This document shows positions 1 through 7,496 of a stretch of DNA of 64,000 bases, one piece after another. Location of the stretch: the NCBI GenBank assembly GCA_964343805.1, contig CAYFLR010000017.1:29455-93454 (forward strand). Reading direction: 5' to 3'. Position 1 is the first letter of the stretch, and every line of letters begins with the position of its first letter. Source of the DNA: CAYFLR01 sp964343805. Lineage in GTDB: Bacteria > Bdellovibrionota_B > Oligoflexia > CAYFLR01. Made by a program: the position numbers and the translations under genes. The notes below the pieces were generated by a model. The model was given only the letters and a program-made list of their open reading frames with translations. It made no database searches and was not told where the DNA came from.

Positions 1-827
1 ACACTCATAATTTCATCTTCGGTAGGTTTCCCTTCGATTCTTGGCTTGTCGCCACGATCCTTGATTTCATCTTTAAATAACTTTACTGGAAAATAGGGCT
101 CTACCACATCTTTCATATACTGCATGGCGTCCACTGGAGTCATTTTCCAACCCACTGGGCAAGGGGATAAAATCTCAACAAAGGAGAAGCCTTTTCGATC
201 TTTTTGAGCTTTTAAGGCTTTGCCAATGGCCTTTTTAGTTTTCATGGTCCCTTTAATATCACTTAAAGTTACCCTCTCTACATAAACGGGAGCTTCCAAA
301 GTTCCTACGATTTCACTCATTCTCATGGGGAAACCTTCGGTGGAAACATCTCGACCAAATGGAGTTGTAGTAGTTTTTTGTCCTTCCATAGTGGTTGGAG
401 CCATCTGTCCACCCGTCATTCCATAGATTCCATTATTCACAAAAATAACGGTCATATTTTCACCACGGTTGGCTGCATGAATAATTTCCGCAGTACCAAT
501 AGCAGCGAGGTCACCATCACCTTGATAACTGATAACAATACTATCGGGATTACTTCTAGAAACAGCGGTAGCGATTGCAGGAGCACGTCCATGAGCCGCT
601 TGAATATTTCCGCAGTTAAAATAATAGTAACCAAAAACTGAGCAACCAACAGGAGAGATAAATACGGTTCTCTCGCCAATTTCTAATTGATCCATCGCTT
701 CTGCAATGAGCTTATGAATTCTACCGTGTCCACATCCGGGACAGTAGTGAGTTACATCTTTGTCACGTCCAGGCTTACGCTCAAATACGTCATAAAATCC
801 TTTGGGTTTTTCCAAAACTTCTGCCAT
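1..827 (-). CDS. 2-oxoacid:ferredoxin oxidoreductase, beta (thiamine diphosphate) subunit, partial
   Basis: Catalytic ThDP-binding subunit that decarboxylates a 2-oxoacid and passes electrons to ferredoxin. The 275 visible codons start MAEVLEKPKGFYDVFERK at an ATG preceded by GGAGAA; the 3' end lies outside the window. A YCPGCGHG motif near residue 29 and the ThDP motif GDGDLAAIG with a downstream NNGIYGMTGGQ (about 101-140) are typical of KorB/VorB beta chains. It follows the alpha subunit by 17 nt on the same strand, so the two are co-transcribed; a gamma subunit would be expected just beyond the left edge. Substrate (2-oxoisovalerate, 2-oxoglutarate or other) cannot be told from the sequence alone. 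Confidence 0.93.
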   Translation of the reverse strand, partial: MAEVLEKPKGFYDVFERKPGRDKDVTHYCPGCGHGRIHKLIAEAMDQLEIGERTVFISPVGCSVFGYYYFNCGNIQAAHGRAPAIATAVSRSNPDSIVISYQGDGDLAAIGTAEIIHAANRGENMTVIFVNNGIYGMTGGQMAPTTMEGQKTTTTPFGRDVSTEGFPMRMSEIVGTLEAPVYVERVTLSDIKGTMKTKKAIGKALKAQKDRKGFSFVEILSPCPVGWKMTPVDAMQYMKDVVEPYFPVKLFKDEIKDRGDKPRIEGKPTEDEIMS

Positions 828-844
828 TATATTCTCCTATCACT

Positions 845-1903
845 TTAAGCAATATGTTTTTTATAAAACTCTTCAACCTTTTGATTCACTTCTTCTTGAG
901 GAGGAACGGCTCCACCCATGCGACCATAAAAATCAGCAGGGACACGGCCATTAATCGCCAATTTAACATCTTGAATCATCTGGCCATTGGAAAGTTCGAT
1001 GGCCATAAAAGCTTTGGCTTTGTCAGCTAATTCAGAGATTCTTTGAGAGGGAAAAGGCATTAAAGAAATGGGTCTAAATAGCCCTACTTTGTAGCCTTTA
1101 GCTCGCAGCTGATCTACCGTGGAATAGCTAATACGAGAAGAGATACCGTAAGAAACTAACACAAGATCTGCATCATCGACATGATACTCTTGATAACGCA
1201 CTTCGTTCTCTTCAATGGTTTTATATTTTTTCTGGAGATGAATATTAACTTCTTCCAACTCTTCGGTACTCATTTTAATAGAAGAAATCAGATTATTGGA
1301 ACTGTCTTTATCCGCATAAATAGCCCAATCTTGTCTTTTCACCTGCTTCACATGATCTGGAAATTGAACGGGTTCCATCACTTGACCAATATAGGCATCA
1401 GCCAAAATATATACGGGAGTTCTGTATTTTTCAGCGAGTTCAAAAGCTAAAATAGTATGATCACACATCTCTTGAGGAGAGTTAGGAGCGAGTACGGGAG
1501 CCTTATAATTTCCATGTCCGCCACCCTTTACAACTTGGTTATAATCTCCTTGCTCAGGCCAAATATTGCCAAGACCAGGTCCCGCTCTCATAACATCAAT
1601 AATAACGCAGGGAAGTTCAGCACCAGCTAAATAAGAAACTCCCTCTTGCTTTAAAGTAATACCAGGGCTGGAAGAGGCAGTCATAACTCTTCGACCTGCA
1701 CAAGCAGCTCCATAAGCCATATTCACGGCAGCCACTTCACTTTCAGCCTGAATAAAAGTAGCTCCTACTTTGGGATAGAGATTAGCACACATATGTACGA
1801 TTTCACTGGAAGGAGTAATGGGATATCCATAAAATTGAGTACATCCTGCCAACAGTGACGCTTTAGCTATAGCTTCATTGCCTTTAATAAATTCTCTTTT
1901 CAT
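845..1903 (-). CDS. vorB: 2-oxoacid:ferredoxin oxidoreductase, alpha subunit (VorB-type)
   Basis: The 352-residue alpha chain of a multi-subunit 2-oxoacid:ferredoxin oxidoreductase. It begins MKREFIKGNEAIAKASLLAG and carries the family signatures YPITPSSEI (about 27-35), QAESEVAAVNMAYGA and TASSSPGITLKQEG, which belong to the pyrimidine-binding and core domains of KorA/VorB proteins. Its ATG overlaps the ferredoxin stop by 4 nt (ATGA) and the beta gene follows 17 nt later, giving the order ferredoxin-alpha-beta. This layout is the usual one for branched-chain (VOR-type) enzymes, so oxidation of transaminated branched-chain amino acids is the best guess. It fits amino-acid use suggested by the lysine genes at 9.9-13.2 kb, but the link is inference. 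Confidence 0.93.
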   Translation of the reverse strand: MKREFIKGNEAIAKASLLAGCTQFYGYPITPSSEIVHMCANLYPKVGATFIQAESEVAAVNMAYGAACAGRRVMTASSSPGITLKQEGVSYLAGAELPCVIIDVMRAGPGLGNIWPEQGDYNQVVKGGGHGNYKAPVLAPNSPQEMCDHTILAFELAEKYRTPVYILADAYIGQVMEPVQFPDHVKQVKRQDWAIYADKDSSNNLISSIKMSTEELEEVNIHLQKKYKTIEENEVRYQEYHVDDADLVLVSYGISSRISYSTVDQLRAKGYKVGLFRPISLMPFPSQRISELADKAKAFMAIELSNGQMIQDVKLAINGRVPADFYGRMGGAVPPQEEVNQKVEEFYKKHIA

Positions 1904-2136
1904 TTTTTCCCCTTCTTCTCTTTCTTATAAACCGTGATCGTTGATGGTTCTGGACAAGCATAAAAACAGAATCCGCAGCCAATACACCCATCCCCTGTGT
2001 AATTTACATAGGTATATCCCAGATGGTTGATCTTGTCAGACATCTCTAGGACATTCTTGGGACATTCACTTACACACAACTCACACCCTTTACAATGCTC
2101 CACCGAAATCTCTACATAAGGACGCTTCTCATTCAT
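1900..2136 (-). CDS. 2x[4Fe-4S] ferredoxin subunit of the 2-oxoacid oxidoreductase
   Basis: A 78-residue ferredoxin-like delta subunit that relays electrons from the oxidoreductase. Two cluster motifs are visible: CKGCELCVSEC followed by P, and CIGCGFCFYAC followed by P. I start it at the ATG giving MNEKRPYVEISVEHCKGC because GGGAGG sits 8 nt upstream. A TTG eight codons earlier would also be in frame but would put this Shine-Dalgarno inside the gene. It overlaps the alpha gene by 4 nt and lies 37 nt after lipA, so lipA and the oxidoreductase may share a transcript. Confidence 0.9.
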   Translation of the reverse strand: MNEKRPYVEISVEHCKGCELCVSECPKNVLEMSDKINHLGYTYVNYTGDGCIGCGFCFYACPEPSTITVYKKEKKGKK

Positions 2137-2173
2137 TAACCCATACCTCCCTTTCGCCAAGGCGTTGCTAACT

Positions 2174-3070
2174 CTACTGCATATTTTTTTTGATATGCTG
2201 TGCTATAAAATATTCCCCAGCTTTGTAACTGGATCGAACCAAGGGACTGGCGGCAACAACTTTAAACCCCGCTTCGCGCGCCTGTTCCTCATATTTTTTA
2301 AATTGATCGGGGTGAATGTACTCTTTCACGGGATAGTGTTTTTCCGTTGGTCTTAAGTACTGGCCTATAGTTATAAAATCCACATCCTTAGCCCGTAATT
2401 CACTCATTGTTTCTAAAACTTCTTCCTCTGTTTCACCCATCCCTACCATTAAAGAGGATTTGGTATAAATAGTAGGATCTAGAGTTTTAATTCTCCCTAA
2501 TAGCTCTAAAGAACGATCATAGGAAGCTCTGCGATCTCTAATCTCACCGGTAAGTCTTTTAACCGTCTCTAAATTATGTGAAATAACAGTTGGTTTTGCT
2601 TTTACAATAACCTTAAGAGGATCAAGCTCTCCTTTTAGGTCACCAATTAAGGTTTCTAATAAGGTATTAGGACACTCTTGTTTAATTGCCAAAATGGTTT
2701 TAGCAAAATGCTCAGCGCCACTATCTTCTAGATCATCTCGATCGACACTGGTAACCACCACATACTTAAGGTCAAGCTGACTCAATAAATGGGCTGTTTT
2801 ATAAGGTTCTTCAGGATCAAGAACCCTCTTAGGGTTTCCAGTTTTTACATTACAGAATTTACAAAACCTTGTACATGTATCTCCCATGATCATAATAGTC
2901 AGGGTTTTCTGTTCCCAACACTCTGCAATATTTGGACATTTTGCCTCTTTACAGACGGTGGCCAATCCTAAATGCCCCGTCTCTTTTTTCAATTGAAAAA
3001 AACCCGGTGATGAGGGTAGACGAACCTTCAACCAATCCGGCTTTTTCTCTTTAATATCAATATGTTCCAT
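2174..3070 (-). CDS. lipA: Lipoyl synthase (radical SAM)
   Basis: Inserts two sulfur atoms into protein-bound octanoyl groups to make the lipoyl cofactor of 2-oxoacid dehydrogenases and the glycine cleavage H protein. At 298 residues it has normal length. The auxiliary cluster cysteines C40, C45 and C51 (CKEAKCPNIAEC) and the radical SAM CxxxCxxC at C66, C70 and C73 (CTRFCKFC) are all present. The C-terminal RSSYKAGE (about 279-286) carries the serine ligand typical of LipA. It precedes a ferredoxin-dependent 2-oxoacid oxidoreductase, so the genome encodes both a lipoate-dependent and a lipoate-independent way of handling 2-oxoacids. Confidence 0.97.
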   Translation of the reverse strand: MEHIDIKEKKPDWLKVRLPSSPGFFQLKKETGHLGLATVCKEAKCPNIAECWEQKTLTIMIMGDTCTRFCKFCNVKTGNPKRVLDPEEPYKTAHLLSQLDLKYVVVTSVDRDDLEDSGAEHFAKTILAIKQECPNTLLETLIGDLKGELDPLKVIVKAKPTVISHNLETVKRLTGEIRDRRASYDRSLELLGRIKTLDPTIYTKSSLMVGMGETEEEVLETMSELRAKDVDFITIGQYLRPTEKHYPVKEYIHPDQFKKYEEQAREAGFKVVAASPLVRSSYKAGEYFIAQHIKKNMQ

Positions 3071-3136
3071 ATAAACAGCCTTAGCCTAGTTCATTTTTTC
3101 CTGTATTAAAACACGAGACCACCTTAAAAGCAAACA

Positions 3137-3233
3137 TTGCTTATTGACACTTCTCCCCGAATAGTCTAGGACACTTGATAATCATGGTTAGATTTCAAAT
3201 CTAATAAATACTTATATTGTAATCAATAAGCAA
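3137..3233 (+). promoter_or_regulatory. dusB leader with dyads and possible operator
   Basis: The gap between lipA and dusB contains a 17-nt perfect dyad TTAGATTTcAAATCTAA (3188-3204) and an 11-nt inverted repeat TTGCTTATTGA / TCAATAAGCAA (3137-3147 and 3223-3233). A TTGATA at 3175-3180 with TCTAAT at 3200-3205 could be a weak promoter with a long 19-nt spacer; the dyad would then cover the spacer and -10. The dyads are seen; the regulatory role is inferred. Confidence 0.35.
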
Positions 3234-3243
3234 AGGGAGACTC

Positions 3244-4212
3244 TTGAATCAGCCAATCAAACCAATCGGACCGGTTCCTATCCCTGGTTTATGTCGCTTA
3301 GCGCCAATGGCAAGTATTTCTAATATCCCATTTCGTATAGTTTGTAAAGCCGAGGGAAGCTCTTTCCTTACCAGTGAAGAGATCAGTGCCAAAGGACTCA
3401 TTCATAATGCCAAAAACACAGCTTCTATAGCCAATTTCTTACCTGAAGAGAAGCCTATCTCTATGCAGTTAGTAGGAGCAAACCCTCAAGAGCTCGCTGA
3501 TGCGGCAATAATTCTTCAAGATAGAGGTGCTGATATTGTGGATCTAAATATGGGCTGCCCCGTTAAGAAAGTGGTCAAAACTGGGTCAGGATCCGCCCTT
3601 ATGAGAGACCCACAAAAAGTCCATGAAATTCTAAAAACAATGAGAAAGGCTATCAAGGTTCCTTTCACCATTAAAATAAGAGCAGGTTGGGATGACAATA
3701 GCATTAATGCACCTGAAATTGCCCATATTGCAGAGGAAGAAGGGGTCGACGCCCTCACCATACATGGTCGGACCAGAGCCCAAGGTTACTCTGGAACAGC
3801 TAACCGATCCATTATTAAGAAAGTTGTTGAAAGCGTTCAAATACCTGTAACAGGAAACGGAGATGTGCAAAATTATCATGATGCCATTAAAATGAAAGAG
3901 CAAACCGGTTGTAATGATGTAATGATCGGTAGGGCAGCACTGGGTGCCCCATGGTGTTTCAACCCTGACTTTATTAACCTAACTCCAGAAGGACAGAAAG
4001 CCCATAAATTGCAAGCAATTGAATACCATATGCAGTTGATCCAACAATATCTAGATGAGAGGTTTGGTCTTCTGCAAATGAAAAAACATCTGTCTTGGTA
4101 CTCAAAAGGAATTTATAACTCCACTGAATTTAGAAAAAATGTTTTCTTCTTCAAAACCCCAGAGGAGCTCCTCGAATCCTTCCGTAATTTCTGGAATAGG
4201 TCAGAAGTTTAA
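3244..4212 (+). CDS. dusB: tRNA-dihydrouridine synthase, DusB type
   Basis: FMN-dependent enzyme that reduces uridines in the tRNA D-loop. The 322-residue chain shows the N-terminal PMASISNIPFR motif (21-31), the catalytic loop DLNMGCPVKKV with Cys105, IHGRTRAQGYSG (about 175-186), GNGDV and MIGRAALGAPW, in the normal TIM-barrel order. The start is a TTG at 3244, chosen because AAAGGGAGA lies immediately upstream and because the next in-frame ATG (residue 22) would remove part of the FMN barrel. It converges on the SpoU gene, and the two stop codons overlap (4209-4212). Confidence 0.95.
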   Translation: MNQPIKPIGPVPIPGLCRLAPMASISNIPFRIVCKAEGSSFLTSEEISAKGLIHNAKNTASIANFLPEEKPISMQLVGANPQELADAAIILQDRGADIVDLNMGCPVKKVVKTGSGSALMRDPQKVHEILKTMRKAIKVPFTIKIRAGWDDNSINAPEIAHIAEEEGVDALTIHGRTRAQGYSGTANRSIIKKVVESVQIPVTGNGDVQNYHDAIKMKEQTGCNDVMIGRAALGAPWCFNPDFINLTPEGQKAHKLQAIEYHMQLIQQYLDERFGLLQMKKHLSWYSKGIYNSTEFRKNVFFFKTPEELLESFRNFWNRSEV

Positions 4213-4845
4213 ATTTTTTGATTATAAATTTGAGATAAAACAATCCCTGCCGCCACAGAGACATTGGTGGAATCCATGGAGTTTTCAATAGGGATTCGCA
4301 TCAACTTATCACACTTTTTCNNNNNNNNNNNNNNNNNNNNNNNNNNNNNNNNNNNNNNNNNNNNNNNNNNNNNNNNNNNNNNNNNNNNNNNNNNNNNNNN
4401 NNNNNNNNNNNNNNNNNNNNNNNNNNNNNNNNNNNNNNNNNNNNNNNNNNNNNNNNNNNNNNNNNNNNNNNNNNNNNNNNNNNNNNNNNNNTTCCCCCTG
4501 CATATCAAGGCCAACAATCCAATACCCTATTTTTTGCAATGCCTCGCTGGCCCGATTGATATTCTTAACCGAGACCAAGGAGACATGATCTACCCCCCCT
4601 CGGGCAACTCGAATTACCGATGAAGTGAGTGATACCTGCCTTTTATCAGGCAACAGAATATAGGGAACTTTAAAACAGGCTGCAGAACGAATAATCGCCC
4701 CTAAATTCTGAGGATCTTCTAAATGGTCCAAGATGATAATGACAGGAAGATCATTGGTCTGCTGTAAATTGGAAAGAAACTGATCCCAAGAGCAAAAATA
4801 ATCATTATAATTTTCTGATTCAGAAGAGTTTGGATTTTTTTTCAT
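4209..4845 (-). CDS. TrmH/SpoU-family RNA 2'-O-methyltransferase (interrupted by N gap)
   Basis: SAM-dependent methyltransferase of the SPOUT (alpha/beta-knot) superfamily, probably acting on 23S rRNA or tRNA ribose. Before the N gap the frame from 4845 has SpoU motif 1, LEDPQNLGAIIRSA (about 42-55). After the gap a different frame has the motif 3 region RIPIENSMDSTNVSVAAGI. Both halves belong to one protein, so the 171-N gap length is not the true size modulo 3. With about 41 residues before motif 1, the L30e-like N-terminal domain of RlmB is missing or very short. The ATG overlaps the upstream PATAN stop (ATGA). Specificity is not determinable. Confidence 0.85.
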
Positions 4846-6110
4846 TGCTGCTGTTGGTTTTGTTTGTCCATTTCCACTACCAGACCTTCGATCTCTTTAG
4901 CGTCTTTGGGTGGCATAAATTCTCTCACCTCAAAAAGGATAAACTCTTGAAATTCTGTTAAGAAATGAAAAAGGGCGTCCAATGCTTTGGTACTGATTTT
5001 ACTTCCCACCTGGATTCCCTGTAAAAGATTCGCCTTGGCTAAAACTCCCGTATTAGCAAACTGGAGGTCGCCAAAGCGGGTAAGGAGCTCATTTTTATCA
5101 TTTTTCAAAAAGGTATCAATTTGCTCCACCAATTCAGGTTGTTTGGTTTTGATAAATTGATGCATCACTGAAAAAATGGAGTTTTTCTGGTCAATAGTTA
5201 AATGAGCTTTACGATTTAACTCCTCCTGGGTCACCGCCGCTGTGTTAAACACATCATAGTCTGAGCACGTTACAATTCGTTTAGTCATCAGATAATGAGT
5301 TACAGACATAATATAAGCATGTGAAAGCTTTGAAGCTTTTAAAATATCTTTTTTAGTGGGGTTTTTTCTTAAAATGGATATGAACTCCTTGTCAAAATCA
5401 GTCAGCCCCGTATCGTTTATTTCATCGGGCACCTCAAAAAGGCTATCCTCATTAGTTTTTTTATCAAAATCCGAGATATTCAGACCCTTTTTAGCGGATG
5501 TATTGATAAATGTTTCTGTGGGTTTATCTAAGCGCAGGCGAATGAAACGACTGTGAGAGGTTTCATCAAAAAACACATCGGCATTATCCATAAAGAAGAT
5601 GGAATTCACTAACTCTTCTACCTGAGTCCGCATAGCTTGGAAGAGTTTAAAATGGTTAAAAACTCCGGATTCCACAAGAATTCCACCAAACCTTTTTCCT
5701 TTAGTTACCTGCACACTGGTGCTGGCCAATTCCATCACGGTGATAAAACCCTTTCTATAAATAACTTCACCGAGACGATCATCCTTTTGATTGGATCTGG
5801 CAAAAACAATGATTCCTTTTTCAAAAAAGATCGATCTTTGCACATCACCGCTTTTAAAAATAAGCTCTCCAGATAACTCATTTTGAGCAACCGACAACAT
5901 AATTCCCTGAAAAGCCTCTTGCTTAACTCCTCCTTTTAATAAAAAGGCGGCACTCGCTCCTTCAGCTTCTCTTAAGATGACTGCCTTTCTGTGAAGAGGA
6001 TCCACCTCCAGTTTCAGATGAGCCTTCTGCTCAATTTTACTTTGGAATTTTTTTAATAGATCGAGAGTTTGATCGAAATCGATCAAAGGTGCACTGGTTT
6101 CTTCAGCCAA
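4842..6110 (-). CDS. DUF4388 (PATAN) domain protein
   Basis: Cytosolic 422-residue protein with no signal peptide. Residues about 65-195 resemble a PATAN/DUF4388 module (LSGELIFKSGDVQRSIFFEK followed by GIIVFARSNQKDDRLGEVI), a domain common in deltaproteobacterial signalling proteins and often coupled to two-component systems. The remainder is helical, with a winged-helix-like middle (about 240-300) and a C-terminus ending in Gln repeats. It begins 3 nt after the ntrX stop and overlaps the SpoU gene by 4 nt, so it is translated with the NtrY/NtrX system. A role as an output or adaptor protein for that system is inference. A second PATAN protein lies at 33340-34458. Confidence 0.8.
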   Translation of the reverse strand: MAEETSAPLIDFDQTLDLLKKFQSKIEQKAHLKLEVDPLHRKAVILREAEGASAAFLLKGGVKQEAFQGIMLSVAQNELSGELIFKSGDVQRSIFFEKGIIVFARSNQKDDRLGEVIYRKGFITVMELASTSVQVTKGKRFGGILVESGVFNHFKLFQAMRTQVEELVNSIFFMDNADVFFDETSHSRFIRLRLDKPTETFINTSAKKGLNISDFDKKTNEDSLFEVPDEINDTGLTDFDKEFISILRKNPTKKDILKASKLSHAYIMSVTHYLMTKRIVTCSDYDVFNTAAVTQEELNRKAHLTIDQKNSIFSVMHQFIKTKQPELVEQIDTFLKNDKNELLTRFGDLQFANTGVLAKANLLQGIQVGSKISTKALDALFHFLTEFQEFILFEVREFMPPKDAKEIEGLVVEMDKQNQQQQ

Positions 6111-6113
6111 AAT

Positions 6114-7484
6114 TTACCCCTTTGCACTTTTGGTATCTATGCCATACTGCTTCATCTTTCGATGCAAATTACTGCGCTCCACTCCGATCACCTCGGAGGT
6201 TTTAGTGATATTCCATTCATTTTGATCCAGCTTTTCTAAGATGAAACGCTTCTCAAACTGGATTTTGGCCTCTTTCATAGTGATATTTTCTTCAGCAATA
6301 GCACCCACAGAAAAAGAGCCTTCTCTAATATTCAGAGGAATATCTTTCACTTCTACAGTTTTGCCTCTAGACATAATGATAATCCGTTCTACAAAATTTT
6401 TCAATTCCCGAACGTTTCCAGGCCATCCATATTGCAGTAAAATTTCCATAGCTCCCTTGGAAATTTTCTTCTGAGGAATTCCTAAATCTTTTGAAAAGGC
6501 TTTCAAAAAATGGTTTACCAGCTCTTGAATATCTCCTTGTCTTTCTCGCAAGGGGCTTAAATGAAAAGGGATCACATTAAGCCTATAGTAAAGGTCTTCA
6601 CGGAAGTTCCCCTTTTTAATCTCTTCCTCTAAATTTTTATTGGTGGCAGCGATCATTCGAACATCCACTTCAATGACCGTTGACCCACCCACTCGCTCAA
6701 AGGATTTTTCTTGGAGGATTCTTAAGATCTTGGCTTGAGTAATTAAGCTCATATCACCAATTTCATCCAGCAGTAAGGTTCCTCCATTTGCGGCATCAAA
6801 CTTTCCTTTCTTTTGGTGGGTCGCACCGGTAAAAGCTCCCTTTTCATGACCAAAAAGCTCACTTTCGATGAGTCCTTCAGGAATAGCAGCACAATTAACC
6901 GCGACAAAGGGCTGATCACAACGGCTACTATTCTCATGGATAGTATTAGCCACCACCTCTTTACCAGTTCCATTTTCTCCCGTAATTAATATACTACTGT
7001 TTGTAGGTGCTGCCAGCTTGAGCTGCTCCTTGAGCTGCTTCATAAATTCAGAGTCACCAATGAGTTGATGTCCTCCCTTTTGTTTGATCTTCTTCTTAAG
7101 AGCTTTATTTTCTTCTTGCAAGGAATGGTGAGCTAAAGCATTTTGAACAGATATAATCAGCTTATCGAGTGATATGGGCTTTTCTATAAACTCGTATGCC
7201 CCCCATTTAGTGGCTTTTACCGCTGTCTCGATGGTGCCATGACCCGACATGATTACAACAGGAAGGTCAGGATGATCTACTTTAATTTTTTTCAACACTT
7301 CTAGACCACTGATCCCCGGTAACCAGATATCTAATAGCATTAAATCAGGCATCTCCTGACTTACTCTTTTCAGAGCTCTCTCTCCAGAAGTAGCTGTAAC
7401 CACTTCATATCCTTCATCAGTTAAAATACCTTTAATGGTGGTACAAATGGTGACTTCATCATCAACCACAAATATTTTTTTCAT
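6114..7484 (-). CDS. ntrX: Sigma-54-dependent response regulator, NtrX/AtoC type
   Basis: 456-residue enhancer-binding regulator. It has a receiver domain (D8/D9, phosphoacceptor D52, S80, K102), then an AAA+ domain with Walker A GENGTGKE (169-176), the sigma-54 contact loop GAFTGA (216-221) and Walker B GGTLLLDEI (234-242). A Fis-type helix-turn-helix closes the chain (about 425-450, TSEVIGVERSNLHRKMKQYG). It lies 12 nt downstream of an NtrY-like kinase, the standard cognate arrangement. All residues needed for sigma-54 activation are present. Target promoters are not known; I found no clear -24/-12 element next to the genes checked here. Confidence 0.93.
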   Translation of the reverse strand: MKKIFVVDDEVTICTTIKGILTDEGYEVVTATSGERALKRVSQEMPDLMLLDIWLPGISGLEVLKKIKVDHPDLPVVIMSGHGTIETAVKATKWGAYEFIEKPISLDKLIISVQNALAHHSLQEENKALKKKIKQKGGHQLIGDSEFMKQLKEQLKLAAPTNSSILITGENGTGKEVVANTIHENSSRCDQPFVAVNCAAIPEGLIESELFGHEKGAFTGATHQKKGKFDAANGGTLLLDEIGDMSLITQAKILRILQEKSFERVGGSTVIEVDVRMIAATNKNLEEEIKKGNFREDLYYRLNVIPFHLSPLRERQGDIQELVNHFLKAFSKDLGIPQKKISKGAMEILLQYGWPGNVRELKNFVERIIIMSRGKTVEVKDIPLNIREGSFSVGAIAEENITMKEAKIQFEKRFILEKLDQNEWNITKTSEVIGVERSNLHRKMKQYGIDTKSAKG

Positions 7485-7496
7485 AATCCATCCATG

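Noticed and set aside
378..679. Two short ORFs inside the left-edge oxidoreductase
   Set aside because: Both lie in other frames of the beta-subunit gene, whose ThDP motif shows the true frame.
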